Of a DNA stretch of 64,000 bases, positions 37,715 through 48,787 are shown one piece after another (position 1 is the stretch's first letter; the number at the start of each line of letters is the position of its first letter). A program made the translations under genes and the position numbers. The stretch covers positions 1 through 64,000 of the forward strand of contig JAHBXY010000005.1 of NCBI GenBank assembly GCA_019636275.1. The letters are read 5' to 3'. Below the pieces are notes generated by a model, which did not search any database, was not told where the DNA came from, and saw only the letters and a list, made by a program, of their open reading frames with translations. This DNA is from Planctomycetota bacterium. Lineage in GTDB: Bacteria > Planctomycetota > J058.

Positions 37715-38413
37715 TCACAGGTCGCGGAAGCGGTAGCCGACGCCGCGCACGGTCTCGATCGCCTCGCGGTGCGCGCCGAGCTTCTTCCGGATCGCGCCCA
37801 CGTGCACGTCGATGTTGCGGTCGATCACCATGGCGTCGGCGCCCACGGCGCTGTCGAGCAGGTGGTTGCGCGTGAACACGCGGCCCGGGTGCGAGGCCAG
37901 GAAGTGCAGGAGCCGGAACTCGGTCGCCGTGAGGCTCACGACCTCGCCGGCGATGCGCACCTCGTGGCGGTCGGCGTCGACGACCATGTCGCCGCGGACG
38001 ACGCGGGCCCCGGGCGGGCCCTTGGTCTCGACCTCCTCGCGGCGGCGCAGGACGGCCCGGACGCGCGCCAGGAGCACCTTCGGGCTGAACGGCTTGGCCA
38101 CGTAGTCGTCGGCCCCGGCCTCCAGGCCGGCGACGACGTCGTCGGGCTCGCCCTTGGCCGTGACCATGATGACGGCGATCTTGCGCGCCTCGGGGTCCGC
38201 CTTCAGCCGGCGGCACACCTCGATGCCGCCCAGGCCCGGGAGCATGAGGTCGAGGAGCACCACGTCGGGCTGGTCCTCCTTCGCCCGGCGCACGCCCTCG
38301 TCGCCGTTCTGGCAGCCGACGACGCGGTAGCCCTCACGGCCGAGGTTGTAGAGCATCAGCTCGAGGATGTCGGCCTCGTCCTCGATGACGAGGATGCGCT
38401 CCTTGCGCTGCAT
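37715..38413 (-). CDS. phoB: PhoB-type response regulator (OmpR/PhoB winged helix)
   Basis: A 232-residue regulator: receiver domain with VIEDEAD, phosphoacceptor VVLLDLMLPG, MVTAKG and KPFSP. The DNA-binding winged helix (about 135-230) has SLTATEFRLLHFLASHPGRV and RNIDVHVGAIRKKLG, ending VRGVGYRFRD. GGGAGG precedes the ATG. It forms an operon with phoR. A direct heptamer repeat upstream (38550-38567) may be its own binding site. Confidence 0.9.
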   Translation of the reverse strand: MQRKERILVIEDEADILELMLYNLGREGYRVVGCQNGDEGVRRAKEDQPDVVLLDLMLPGLGGIEVCRRLKADPEARKIAVIMVTAKGEPDDVVAGLEAGADDYVAKPFSPKVLLARVRAVLRRREEVETKGPPGARVVRGDMVVDADRHEVRIAGEVVSLTATEFRLLHFLASHPGRVFTRNHLLDSAVGADAMVIDRNIDVHVGAIRKKLGAHREAIETVRGVGYRFRDL

Positions 38414-38549
38414 GCGGACGTCCTCCCGACGGTCGTCGACCAGGCGACCCCGGCGGTCCGTCGCCGCCGCCGCGCCCGTGCCTCCGGTGTGCATCGTGCC
38501 TCGCGCTCCCGGCGACGTGGGTCGCCGCCGTTTCCGTTGTAGCCCCGGT

Positions 38550-38567
38550 CCGTCAAGGCGCCGTAAA
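38550..38567 (-). promoter_or_regulatory. Candidate PhoB-family binding site
   Basis: Two heptamers, TTTACGG and TTGACGG on the minus strand, are 11 bp apart start to start, the spacing used by OmpR/PhoB-family dimers on direct repeats. The site lies between phoB (137 nt away) and the divergent acidic-protein gene. Confidence 0.35.
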
Positions 38568-38732
38568 GGCCCTGCGCGCGGCCGTTTGGCGCGCTCGCGG
38601 GCGCGCGCGGCGCCAGGGCCGGGCACGGATTGCGTGGCGAGATGCTCGTGGCTACGATCCTGCCCGGTCGAGGTCGACGCCGCACCCCACCACCCCCGCG
38701 GCGTGCCTCGTCCGCACCGGAGATCAGCGCCG

Positions 38733-38915
38733 ATGACCAGCAAGAAGGGCCCGCCCCCGCGTGGCGGCCAGCCGGCGAAGAAGCCGGCCGACGAGGACGA
38801 GGACGCGGACGACGAGGACGAGGACGACGACTTCGACGACGAGGACGACGACGACGACTTCGACGACGACGATGAGGACGAAGACGACGACGATGACGAC
38901 GACGACGAGGACTGA
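38733..38915 (+). CDS. Tiny polyacidic protein
   Basis: A 60-residue protein: a basic, Pro/Gly-rich head (MTSKKGPPPRGGQPAKKPA) then a 41-residue tail almost wholly Asp/Glu with two Phe (DDFDD). GGAG lies 10 nt upstream. A TACGAT hexamer at 38653 could be a -10. The frame is supported by near-total use of GAC/GAG codons and an immediate stop. Similar acidic tails occur in histone-chaperone-like or basic-protein-binding factors; no function is claimed. The head-tail charge split could allow self-association. Confidence 0.6.
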   Translation: MTSKKGPPPRGGQPAKKPADEDEDADDEDEDDDFDDEDDDDDFDDDDEDEDDDDDDDDED

Positions 38916-38965
38916 GCGGCCGCGCCGCGCGACCTGACGAGTCGTCACCGACGCCGAAACGACGC

Positions 38966-39015
38966 CGAGGGCACGACGAGGTCACCGATACGACGGTGAC
39001 CCCGGTGTGCCCTCG
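38966..39015. terminator. Bipartite palindrome between convergent genes, probable bidirectional terminator
   Basis: Inner stem GGTCACCG/CGGTGACC (38980-38987, 38994-39001), outer stem CGAGGGCAC/GTGCCCTCG (38966-38974, 39007-39015), with five-base internal bulges on both sides. It lies 50 nt after the acidic gene and 50 nt beyond the atpC stop. The same symmetry could also bind a dimeric protein. Short CGGATC repeats follow (39027-39049). Confidence 0.6.
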
Positions 39016-39065
39016 GTGTTCTCGTTCCGGATCGGATCCGGATCGGATCGAATGGCCGGGAAGCT

Positions 39066-39485
39066 CTAGGCGCTCGCGCGCGCGACGAGCCGCAGGAACG
39101 TCTGCGCCCGGCGCACGCCCTCCTCGGCCTCGGGGAGCTGGGCCGCGCCCGCCTTGCCCTGGGCGCGGACCTCGTCGAGGCGCTTGCGCGCGGCCTCGAG
39201 CGCCTTGCGCGCGGCAGCCTCGTCGGGCGCCTCGGGGGCCTTCGCCGCCCCGCCGGCCAGGACCGTGACCAGGTCCGCCTGGATCTTCACGAACCCGCCG
39301 TAGACCGCGATGCGCACCTGCTGGCCGCCCTTGGCCTGGACGCGGGCGACGCCGTGGCCGAGCCGCGCGATGAGCGGCGCGTGCCCGGGCAGGACGCCCA
39401 TCTCGCCGTCCCAGCCGGGGAGGACCGTCGAGTCGGCCTCGCCGTCGAAGAACGACGCGTCGGGGGTGACGATCTGGACGCGCAC
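39066..39485 (-). CDS. atpC: ATP synthase epsilon subunit
   Basis: A 139-residue F1 epsilon: beta-sandwich with VRVQIVTPDASFFDGEADST, VLPGWDGEMGVLPGHAPL and the C-terminal helical hairpin (EAAARKALEAARKRLDEV). It couples the central stalk to the c-ring and can inhibit ATP hydrolysis. The GTG at 39485 starts 2 nt after the atpD stop. Last gene of the operon. Confidence 0.92.
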   Translation of the reverse strand: MRVQIVTPDASFFDGEADSTVLPGWDGEMGVLPGHAPLIARLGHGVARVQAKGGQQVRIAVYGGFVKIQADLVTVLAGGAAKAPEAPDEAAARKALEAARKRLDEVRAQGKAGAAQLPEAEEGVRRAQTFLRLVARASA

Positions 39486-39487
39486 GT

Positions 39488-40966
<1,479 letters not shown>

Positions 40967-41908
40967 CTAAGCCAGCGCCTCCGCGCCGCCCAGGACCTCG
41001 AGGATCTCCTTGGTGATCTGCGACTGACGGCCCCGGTTGTAGGCCATCTTCAGGAGGCGCCCGACCTCCTGCGCGTTGTCCGTGGCGTTCTTCATGGCCA
41101 CGCGCCGCGCGATCTGCTCCGAAGAGGCCGCCTCCAGGTAGACGCGGAACAGGTGCAGCCGCGCCTGGAGGGGGAAGATCGCGTCGAGGATCGTCTTCGG
41201 GTCGGGCTCGATCGTGAACACGACGTTGCGCCCGGCCTTCTCGGGCGCGGCGCCGACTGCTCCGGGGCCGGAAGGCGCCGCCGGCTTCTCGCCGCGCGAG
41301 GCCACCTGCGCCTCGGCCGCGCTCGTGATCGGGAGCATGGTCTCGACGACCGGCGCCTGGCGCCCGGCGGAGAAGTAGTGCGTGTAGCACACGTCGACGC
41401 GGTCGACCTCGCCGGCCTGGAACAGGCCGATGAGCGTGTCGGCGACGCGCTCGACGTCGACGAACTTGGGCTTGTCGTCGAACTGCGTGTAGCTGCCCTC
41501 GAAGGGCACCTTCTGGAACTTGAGCCAGCCGAAGCCCTTCTTGCCGCTGGCGAACAGGCGCACCTCCTTGCCCTCGGCGAGGAGGCGCGCCCGGTGGTCG
41601 CGCGCCATGCGCAGGACGTTCGTGTTGTAGCCGCCGCACAGGCCGCGGTTGCCCACGACCACGAGCAGGGCGACCTTCTTCACCTCGCGGCGCTCGAGGA
41701 GCGGGTGGACCGGCCCCACGTCCTCGCCCGAGGCCTTGCGCGCCTGGCCGGCGATCTCGGCCAGGGCCTCGAAGTAGGGCAGGGCCCGCTGGATGCGGTC
41801 CTGCGCCGTCTTCGCCTTCGCGGTGGCGATGAGCTCCATCGTCCGCGTGATCTTGGCGGTGTTCTTGACCGACTTGATCCGCCGCTTGATGTCGCGGAGC
41901 TTGGCCAT
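40967..41908 (-). CDS. atpG: ATP synthase gamma subunit
   Basis: A 313-residue rotor shaft. N-terminal coiled coil AKLRDIKRRIKSVKNTAKIT and C-terminal MKNATDNAQEVGRLLKMAYN / NRGRQSQITKEILEV are typical. A moderately long low-complexity insert (KPAAPSGPGAVGAAPEKAGR region) makes it slightly larger than the E. coli protein (287). Confidence 0.96.
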   Translation of the reverse strand: MAKLRDIKRRIKSVKNTAKITRTMELIATAKAKTAQDRIQRALPYFEALAEIAGQARKASGEDVGPVHPLLERREVKKVALLVVVGNRGLCGGYNTNVLRMARDHRARLLAEGKEVRLFASGKKGFGWLKFQKVPFEGSYTQFDDKPKFVDVERVADTLIGLFQAGEVDRVDVCYTHYFSAGRQAPVVETMLPITSAAEAQVASRGEKPAAPSGPGAVGAAPEKAGRNVVFTIEPDPKTILDAIFPLQARLHLFRVYLEAASSEQIARRVAMKNATDNAQEVGRLLKMAYNRGRQSQITKEILEVLGGAEALA

Positions 41909-41978
41909 CCGTCGCTACCCGTCCGTCTGTTGCCGAACACGACCGACCGCCGCGGGCGTCGCCCGCGGCGGGTCCCAG

Positions 41979-43830
<1,852 letters not shown>

Positions 43831-43847
<17 letters not shown>

Positions 43848-44412
43848 AGTAGTCCTGGCTCCGGAAGCGCGTGCCCTCGAGCCTCGCGCCGATCGTCTCC
43901 AGCCGCGAGCGCAGCGACCCGTCGATCCGGGTGTCGCCCACCTGCAGCACCAGGCCGCCCAGGATCCGCGGGCTCACCCGCTCCTCCAGGACGACCTCCT
44001 TGTCGAACTTCGCCTTCAGGGCCGAGGTCAGCCGCGCGCGCTGCCCCTCCGCCAGCGGGACCGCCGTCTGGACCTTCACCACCATCTCGCCCATGCGCTG
44101 GTGGTAGCCCGCGATGAACTCGCGGATCATCGGCCGCAGGACCTGCTGCCGGCGCTTGTCGATCACCACCTTGAGGAAGTTGAGGGTGAAGTCGGAGACC
44201 TTGGGCCCGAAGACCCTGGTCACGACTCCCTTCTTCTTCTCGCGGGCGATGTTCGGCGTGTTGAGGAAGCTCGCGAACTGGGGCTCCGCCTCGAGCACCT
44301 GGTCGAACGCGCGCAGCTCGGCCAGGATCTCGGCGTGGACGCCCTTCTCGAACGCCAGGTCCAGGAGGGCCGTGGCGTAGACGTTGGCGAGTGTCTCGTC
44401 CCGAGCGCCCAC
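43831..44412 (-). CDS. atpH: ATP synthase delta subunit
   Basis: A 193-residue peripheral-stalk protein (OSCP). N-terminal helical domain [18 protein letters not shown], middle [18 protein letters not shown], and C-terminal [20 protein letters not shown]. It links the top of F1 to the b subunits. It starts 2 nt after the atpF stop and overlaps atpA. Confidence 0.95.
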
Positions 44413-44414
44413 CC

Positions 44415-44951
44415 CTACCTCCGCTCGTACGCGGCGAGGACCTCGTCGATGATCACCTTGTGACGCGCGGCGTCAACCTCCGCGCCGATCACCCGCTCCG
44501 CGACGGTCATCCCGAGCTGGATGGCCTCGGCCTTGAGCTCGGCCAGGGCCTTCTCCTTGGCGAGGGTGATGTCGCGCTCGGCGCGCTCGCGGATCGCGCG
44601 GGCCTCGGCCCCCGCCCGGGCGTGGGCCTCGTCGACGATGCGCTTCTTGTCCGCCTCGCCCTCGTTGATGATCTGCTGGGCCTCCTTGCGGATGCCCTCC
44701 AGCTGGTCCTCGTAGCGCCGGCGGATCTCCTCCGCCTCGCGCCGGATGCGCTCCGCCTCCTCCTTCTGGCCCACGATCCCCTGCTCGCGCGCGTCGAGCG
44801 CGTTGAGCAGCGGACCCCAGGCGTTCCGGTAGAGGATGAGCGCCACGATGGCGAAGGTCACGGCGGTCCAGAAGGCGAGCCCGATCCCGTGGGGATCGAG
44901 CCACCACGGGCCGTGGCCCTCGGCGGCGAGGAGGAGCAGGTCGACGTTCAT
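44415..44951 (-). CDS. atpF: ATP synthase b subunit
   Basis: A 178-residue stator subunit: one membrane helix near the N-terminus ([20 protein letters not shown]) and a long charged helix ([20 protein letters not shown]). The ATG at 44951 is preferred; an in-frame GTG is 9 nt upstream. Only one b-type gene is present, so the stalk is a b2 homodimer. Confidence 0.94.
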   Translation of the reverse strand: MNVDLLLLAAEGHGPWWLDPHGIGLAFWTAVTFAIVALILYRNAWGPLLNALDAREQGIVGQKEEAERIRREAEEIRRRYEDQLEGIRKEAQQIINEGEADKKRIVDEAHARAGAEARAIRERAERDITLAKEKALAELKAEAIQLGMTVAERVIGAEVDAARHKVIIDEVLAAYERR

Positions 44952-44999
44952 GGAGTCCACCGCGTGGGTTCTTGGGGTCCTGTCCTGCCGACGCCGGGA

Positions 45000-45293
45000 C
45001 TAGCCGCCGATCGTCGGGATGCGGCCGATCGTGAGGAACACGCCGAGGAGCGCCACGACGATCGCGAACAGGGCCGCGCCCTCGATGAGGGCCGCCGTGA
45101 GGATCATGTTGGCGCGGATGTCGCCGGCCGCCTCGGGCTGGCGCGCGATCGACTCGACCGCCGACGACGCGATGCGGCCGATGCCGTAGCCGGCGCCGAT
45201 GGCGGCCAGGCCGCCGGCGAGGGCCGCGAGGCCGATGGCCACACCGAGCGAGTTGCCCTGCTGAATCGTCTGGGCGATGAGCATGAGATCCAT
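45000..45293 (-). CDS. atpE: ATP synthase c subunit (proton-type)
   Basis: A 97-residue hairpin: helix 1 with the glycine motif AAIGAGYGIGR, the polar loop ARQPEAAGD, and helix 2 with the ion-binding Glu in ALIEGAALFAIVV. The residue after the Glu is Gly rather than Ser/Thr and helix 1 lacks the Gln used for sodium, so proton coupling is expected. The N-terminus is about 15 residues longer than in E. coli. Confidence 0.95.
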   Translation of the reverse strand: MDLMLIAQTIQQGNSLGVAIGLAALAGGLAAIGAGYGIGRIASSAVESIARQPEAAGDIRANMILTAALIEGAALFAIVVALLGVFLTIGRIPTIGG

Positions 45294-45360
45294 GGTCGTC
45301 AGACTCCTTGTCGTTTCGTCGCGAGCGCGCCCGCGGGGCGCGCGGTTGGAAGGCTCTCCG

Positions 45361-46179
45361 TCAGTGGTCGGGGTGGACCGCCGCCCCCAGGAAGACCGTG
45401 ACGAGGAAGGTGAACACGTAGGCCTGCAGGAAGGCCACGAACAGCTCGAGGACGTAGACGGCCGAGGCCATCGCCACCGACAGCGGGATGACGAAGATGC
45501 CGGCCACGCCCGAGCCGAAGAGGAAGATCAGGCCGAGCATGGCGTAGAGCACGGCGTGGCCGCCCATCATGTTCGCCCAGAGACGCAGCATGAGGGCCAT
45601 CGGCTTGATCAGGTGGCTGAAGATCTCGACGATGATCATCAGCGGCAAGAGCGCCACCGGCAGCCCACCGGGGACGATGTTCTTCAGGTAGGTGATCAGC
45701 CCCTGCTCGCGGATCCCGTGGCCGTGCCACCAGATCGCGGCCGTGATCGCCAGCGCGCCCGTGACCCACACCTGGCCGGTCGGCGTGACCGTGCTCCAGG
45801 AGAGCGTCACGTGCCCGTCGTGCAGCACCGGGGCCGGCAGGATGGGGAACAGGCCCAGCAGGTTGCTGTAGAGGATGAAGAAGAAGAACGTCCAGAGGAC
45901 GGGCAGGAAGCGGTCGCCCTCCTTGCCCAGGAACGGGCGGGTGACCTCGTCCCGGATGAACAGGAGGATCACCTCGAAGAAGTTCACGAAGCGGCCGCGC
46001 GGGACGTAGTCGCGCGAGAGCGCGCGCCCGAACGGCACGAACGTGAGCGTCAGCAGGAGGCCGACGACGAAGATCCCCAGGACGTGCTTGGAGATGCCCA
46101 GGTAGGCGAGGCCGGGCACCTCCTCGACGTGCATGAGGTGCTCGACCATCCAGTCGGTCGATTGTGCCAGGCGCAGCAC
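45361..46179 (-). CDS. atpB: ATP synthase a subunit
   Basis: A 272-residue polytopic membrane protein. The essential Arg is in PMALMLRLWANMMGGH; other helices include FFFFILYSNLLGLFPIL and LFVAFLQAYVFTFLVTVFLG with the conserved Gln. It forms the proton half-channels beside the c-ring. Confidence 0.95.
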   Translation of the reverse strand: MLRLAQSTDWMVEHLMHVEEVPGLAYLGISKHVLGIFVVGLLLTLTFVPFGRALSRDYVPRGRFVNFFEVILLFIRDEVTRPFLGKEGDRFLPVLWTFFFFILYSNLLGLFPILPAPVLHDGHVTLSWSTVTPTGQVWVTGALAITAAIWWHGHGIREQGLITYLKNIVPGGLPVALLPLMIIVEIFSHLIKPMALMLRLWANMMGGHAVLYAMLGLIFLFGSGVAGIFVIPLSVAMASAVYVLELFVAFLQAYVFTFLVTVFLGAAVHPDH

Positions 46180-46207
46180 CGAGTCGTCCTCCGGGGCCTC
46201 GCCCCGC

Positions 46208-46453
46208 TCAGCCCGGGGTGTCGGGGCCCTTGCCCCGCCCGGCGCCGCCGCGCACCCCGTAGACCGCCACGTAGAGCTGGTAGAAGGCCAGGCCGAAGCC
46301 GACCATCACGCCCAGCACCGTGAGCAGGGGGAGCGTCCCCAACCTCTCGTCCGCCATGAACCCCAGGGCGACGAACAGTCCGAAGACCATGACGAACTGG
46401 ATACCGAGGTGCGAGAAGCGCAGGAGTTCGTTGGCGTCCTGCTGCTCGGGCAC
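46208..46453 (-). CDS. atpZ: AtpZ/AtpI-family small membrane protein
   Basis: An 81-residue protein with two membrane helices (FVMVFGLFVALGFMADERLG and VLGVMVGFGLAFYQLYVAVY), the layout of AtpZ/AtpI proteins at the head of atp operons. They aid c-ring assembly or act with AtpI as a Mg/Ca channel. The GTG start is fixed by GGAGG 5 nt upstream. It starts the operon, 28 nt before atpB. The C-terminal tail is Gly-rich. Confidence 0.82.
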   Translation of the reverse strand: MPEQQDANELLRFSHLGIQFVMVFGLFVALGFMADERLGTLPLLTVLGVMVGFGLAFYQLYVAVYGVRGGAGRGKGPDTPG

Positions 46454-46492
46454 CGCGCCTCCAGCGCCCCCTGGGGATTTCCGTGGGCCGGG

Positions 46493-46521
46493 AGTAAACC
46501 ACGGGCGACGCGGGGTGTCAA
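46493..46521 (-). promoter_or_regulatory. atp operon promoter (TTGACA-N17-TTTACT)
   Basis: Read on the minus strand, an exact TTGACA (46521-46516) is followed after 17 nt by TTTACT (46498-46493), 39 nt before the atpZ start. This is the best housekeeping-sigma promoter in the window. Confidence 0.75.
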
Positions 46522-46564
46522 CGGACCCACGCCCCCGGTGGGTGCGGCGCTTTGCCGCACCTTC

Positions 46565-46710
46565 TGTACTCGACGGCTGCGGCCGCGGATGCCGGGCGCT
46601 GCGGCGCGCGCGCGGGGTCGTAGGATCCGGCGATCGATACGACCCCGCGCGCGCGCCGCATCGCCTCGGCCTCCGCGGCCTCGCCTCGCTCGTTGCTGCG
46701 TTCCACCCGT
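46565..46710 (+). repeat. Dispersed repeat family A, copy with a perfect 23-bp hairpin
   Basis: Arms 46600-46622 and 46638-46660 are exact inverse complements over 23 bp with a 15-nt loop; the outer GGCCGCGGA/TCCGCGGCC stem is also kept (46581-46589, 46672-46680). Compared with the array copies, bases at both ends of the stem differ but still pair. It sits between the divergent atpZ and nfeD promoters. Confidence 0.95.
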
Positions 46711-46870
46711 GAGGCTCGGCGGGTGGGCGTGAGCGAAGAGGACGGTGGAGTGGCGGGAGTGGGAGTGGTGGCGGGAAGTCCCCCGCCCCCCGGCCCGGGC
46801 GTTCCGAGTTCCCCTCCAAGCAAGAGTTTTTCTCCCGGTCCCGGAGGGGCCCGGGGTCCTGGGGATCCTC

Positions 46871-46985
46871 CCTGTCCTTCCGTTCCCACCCCGTCCGGGT
46901 CGTGTGGCCCCTCCCTATCCCCCCTGTCCTCCCGTTCCCACCCCGTCCGGGTCGCGTGGCCCCTCCCTGTCCCCCCTGTCCTCCG
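46871..46985 (+). repeat. 52-bp pyrimidine-rich tandem repeat, 2.2 copies
   Basis: Units start at 46871, 46923 and 46975 (CCTGTCCT...). Each holds CCACCCCGTCCGGGTCG and GTGGCCCCTCCCT. The strand is strongly C/T-biased. No gene is supported in 46454-47242 beyond the repeats listed; open frames here are low-complexity. Confidence 0.85.
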
Positions 46986-47101
46986 TCCTCATGATCGACC
47001 TCGGCACCTGGGTCGAGCGAGGAGTCGGCAGAACCTCCTCGACACGGGGCAGGTCCCGAGGCCGAGCGACGCAGAAAGACGAGGACGAGTGAAGCGGCCG
47101 A

Positions 47102-47143
47102 GCGCCCTCTGCTCCCTCTGCTCCTCTGTTGTGAACCCTCCGG
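47102..47143 (-). repeat. Repeat family C, single copy
   Basis: The inverse complement matches 17448-17489, including the flanking CCGGAGGGTT. It lies 100 nt before the nfeD start. Confidence 0.85.
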
Positions 47144-47215
47144 ATCCCGGGCGCTGACGGCGCGCCGGCGGAGTCACCCGTGCAGCCGCCCGTTCCGGAG
47201 CCGCCCCCGGCGGGC

Positions 47216-47221
47216 TACCCT
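47216..47221 (+). promoter_or_regulatory. Candidate -10 element (TACCCT)
   Basis: TACCCT ends 21 nt before the TTG at 47243 and lies downstream of the alternative GTG at 47180, which favours the TTG start. Confidence 0.35.
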
Positions 47222-47242
47222 GTCCCCCGGGAGGAGGCGCCC

Positions 47243-48787
47243 TTGACGAGGCGGACGAGGCGGCTCGCGTGGCTGACCCTGGCCCTGCCGCTGGCGCTGG
47301 CGGCCGGGGGGGTGCAGGCCCAGGACACGCCGCCCGCGGCCGTGGCCGCGTTCGTCTCCATCGACGGGCCGATCGACTCGCTCACCGAGCGCACGCTCGA
47401 GGCCCGGGTCAAGCGGGCCATGGAGCGGCGCCCGCGCTTCCTGGTCGTGGCGATCACCTCCCCCGGCGGCGAGGTCGAGGCGTCGCGCACGATCGCCTGG
47501 AACCTGCACAACCTCGAGGACGTGACCGTCGTCGCCTGGATCCGCGGGCGGGCGCTCTCGGGGGCGACCATGGCCGCGTTCGGCTGCGACCTGATCGCCA
47601 TGCGCCCCGACGGCCAGCTCGGCGACGTCATGCCCATCCAGGTCGACGCGTTCGGGCTGCTCGCCCCGGACGTGGCCGAGAAGATGATCGTCCCCGTGCG
47701 CAAGGACCTGCGCGACCTGGCCGAGCTCAAGGGCTACCCGGGCGACGTGGCCGAGGCCATGGTCGACCCGCGGATCGAGCTGCGCCGCGTCGAGGTCAAG
47801 GACGAGCGCACGGGGCGCCTGCGCCCCGAGTGGCTCTCGGCCAAGGCCCTGGCCGAGCTGCCCTACGAGCGCAAGGCGCGGATCGCGTCGGAGGCCGTCG
47901 TCGTCCGCGACGGCGAGCTCCTGGTGATCGGCCCCGAGCAGGCGCTCGACATGGGCATCGCCCGGATCATCGCCGACGACGAGCCGGCCCTCCTGGCCGC
48001 CCTGGCCAGCGAGTTCTCGCTCGGCGAGGTCACCGCCGTGCACGAGGCGGCGCTCTGGTGGGAGCACGTCGTCCGCTTCGTGACCTGGTGGCCGGTCAAG
48101 GTGCTCCTGTTCGCGGTCGGGATGATCGCGCTCGTCACCGCCCTCGGCGCGCCCGGGCAGGGCGTGCCGGAGGTCGTGGCGGCCGTGTGCCTCGGCGCCG
48201 TGTTCTTCGGCTCCTACCTGATCGGCCTCTCCGACCACGTCGAGGTGGTGCTCTTCGTGATCGGCGTGGCGCTCGTGGCCGTCGAGCTGTTCGTCACGCC
48301 GGGCTTCGGCGTGCTCGGCGGCGCCGGCCTCCTGCTCGTGGCGGGGTCGCTCCTGCTCACCTTCCAGAAGTTCGTCCTGCCGCGCACGCCGGGCGAGTGG
48401 GAGCTGTTCCGGCTCAACGTCGGGCGCACGACGCTCGGCCTGACCGGCGCCCTCGTCGGGGTCGTCCTCCTCGGCCGCTTCATGCCGCGGCTGGGGCTCC
48501 TCCGCCGGCTCGTGCTCACGCAGACCCTGCCCGAGACGGTCGAGCCGACCGCCGCCCAGGAGCTGGCGCCGATCGGCACCAGCGGCGAGGCCGCCACGGT
48601 GCTCCGCCCGGTGGGCAAGGTGCGCGTGGGCCAGGACATGTTCGACGCCGTGGCCGAGGAGGGCTTCGTCCCGCTCGGCCAGGCGGTGGTCGTCGTCGCG
48701 CACCGCGCCGGGCAGCTCGTCGTCTCGGCCCGGCCCGAAGCGACCGCGCTGCCGGCGACCGACCCGCCGGGGGAGGCCCGCCCATGA
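47243..48787 (+). CDS. nfeD: NfeD-family membrane-bound ClpP-class serine protease
   Basis: About 514 residues from TTG 47243, which has GGAGGAGG upstream and leads straight into a signal peptide (LAWLTLALPLALAAGG); an in-frame GTG at 47180 is the alternative. The ClpP-like domain follows (VSIDGPIDSLTE, TSPGGEVEASRTI, candidate nucleophile Ser in GRALSGATMAAFGCD, candidate Lys in the KDLRDLAELKG helix). Four to five membrane helices (about 300-435) and a C-terminal OB-fold NfeD domain complete it. Known relatives cleave stomatin-like proteins and help membrane quality control; no stomatin or flotillin gene is next to it here. Confidence 0.87.
   Translation: MTRRTRRLAWLTLALPLALAAGGVQAQDTPPAAVAAFVSIDGPIDSLTERTLEARVKRAMERRPRFLVVAITSPGGEVEASRTIAWNLHNLEDVTVVAWIRGRALSGATMAAFGCDLIAMRPDGQLGDVMPIQVDAFGLLAPDVAEKMIVPVRKDLRDLAELKGYPGDVAEAMVDPRIELRRVEVKDERTGRLRPEWLSAKALAELPYERKARIASEAVVVRDGELLVIGPEQALDMGIARIIADDEPALLAALASEFSLGEVTAVHEAALWWEHVVRFVTWWPVKVLLFAVGMIALVTALGAPGQGVPEVVAAVCLGAVFFGSYLIGLSDHVEVVLFVIGVALVAVELFVTPGFGVLGGAGLLLVAGSLLLTFQKFVLPRTPGEWELFRLNVGRTTLGLTGALVGVVLLGRFMPRLGLLRRLVLTQTLPETVEPTAAQELAPIGTSGEAATVLRPVGKVRVGQDMFDAVAEEGFVPLGQAVVVVAHRAGQLVVSARPEATALPATDPPGEARP

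Noticed and set aside
46693..47157. Pro/Ser-rich open frames in the gap before nfeD
   Set aside because: Low complexity from the 52-bp C/T repeat; no ribosome site and no GC3 codon pattern.
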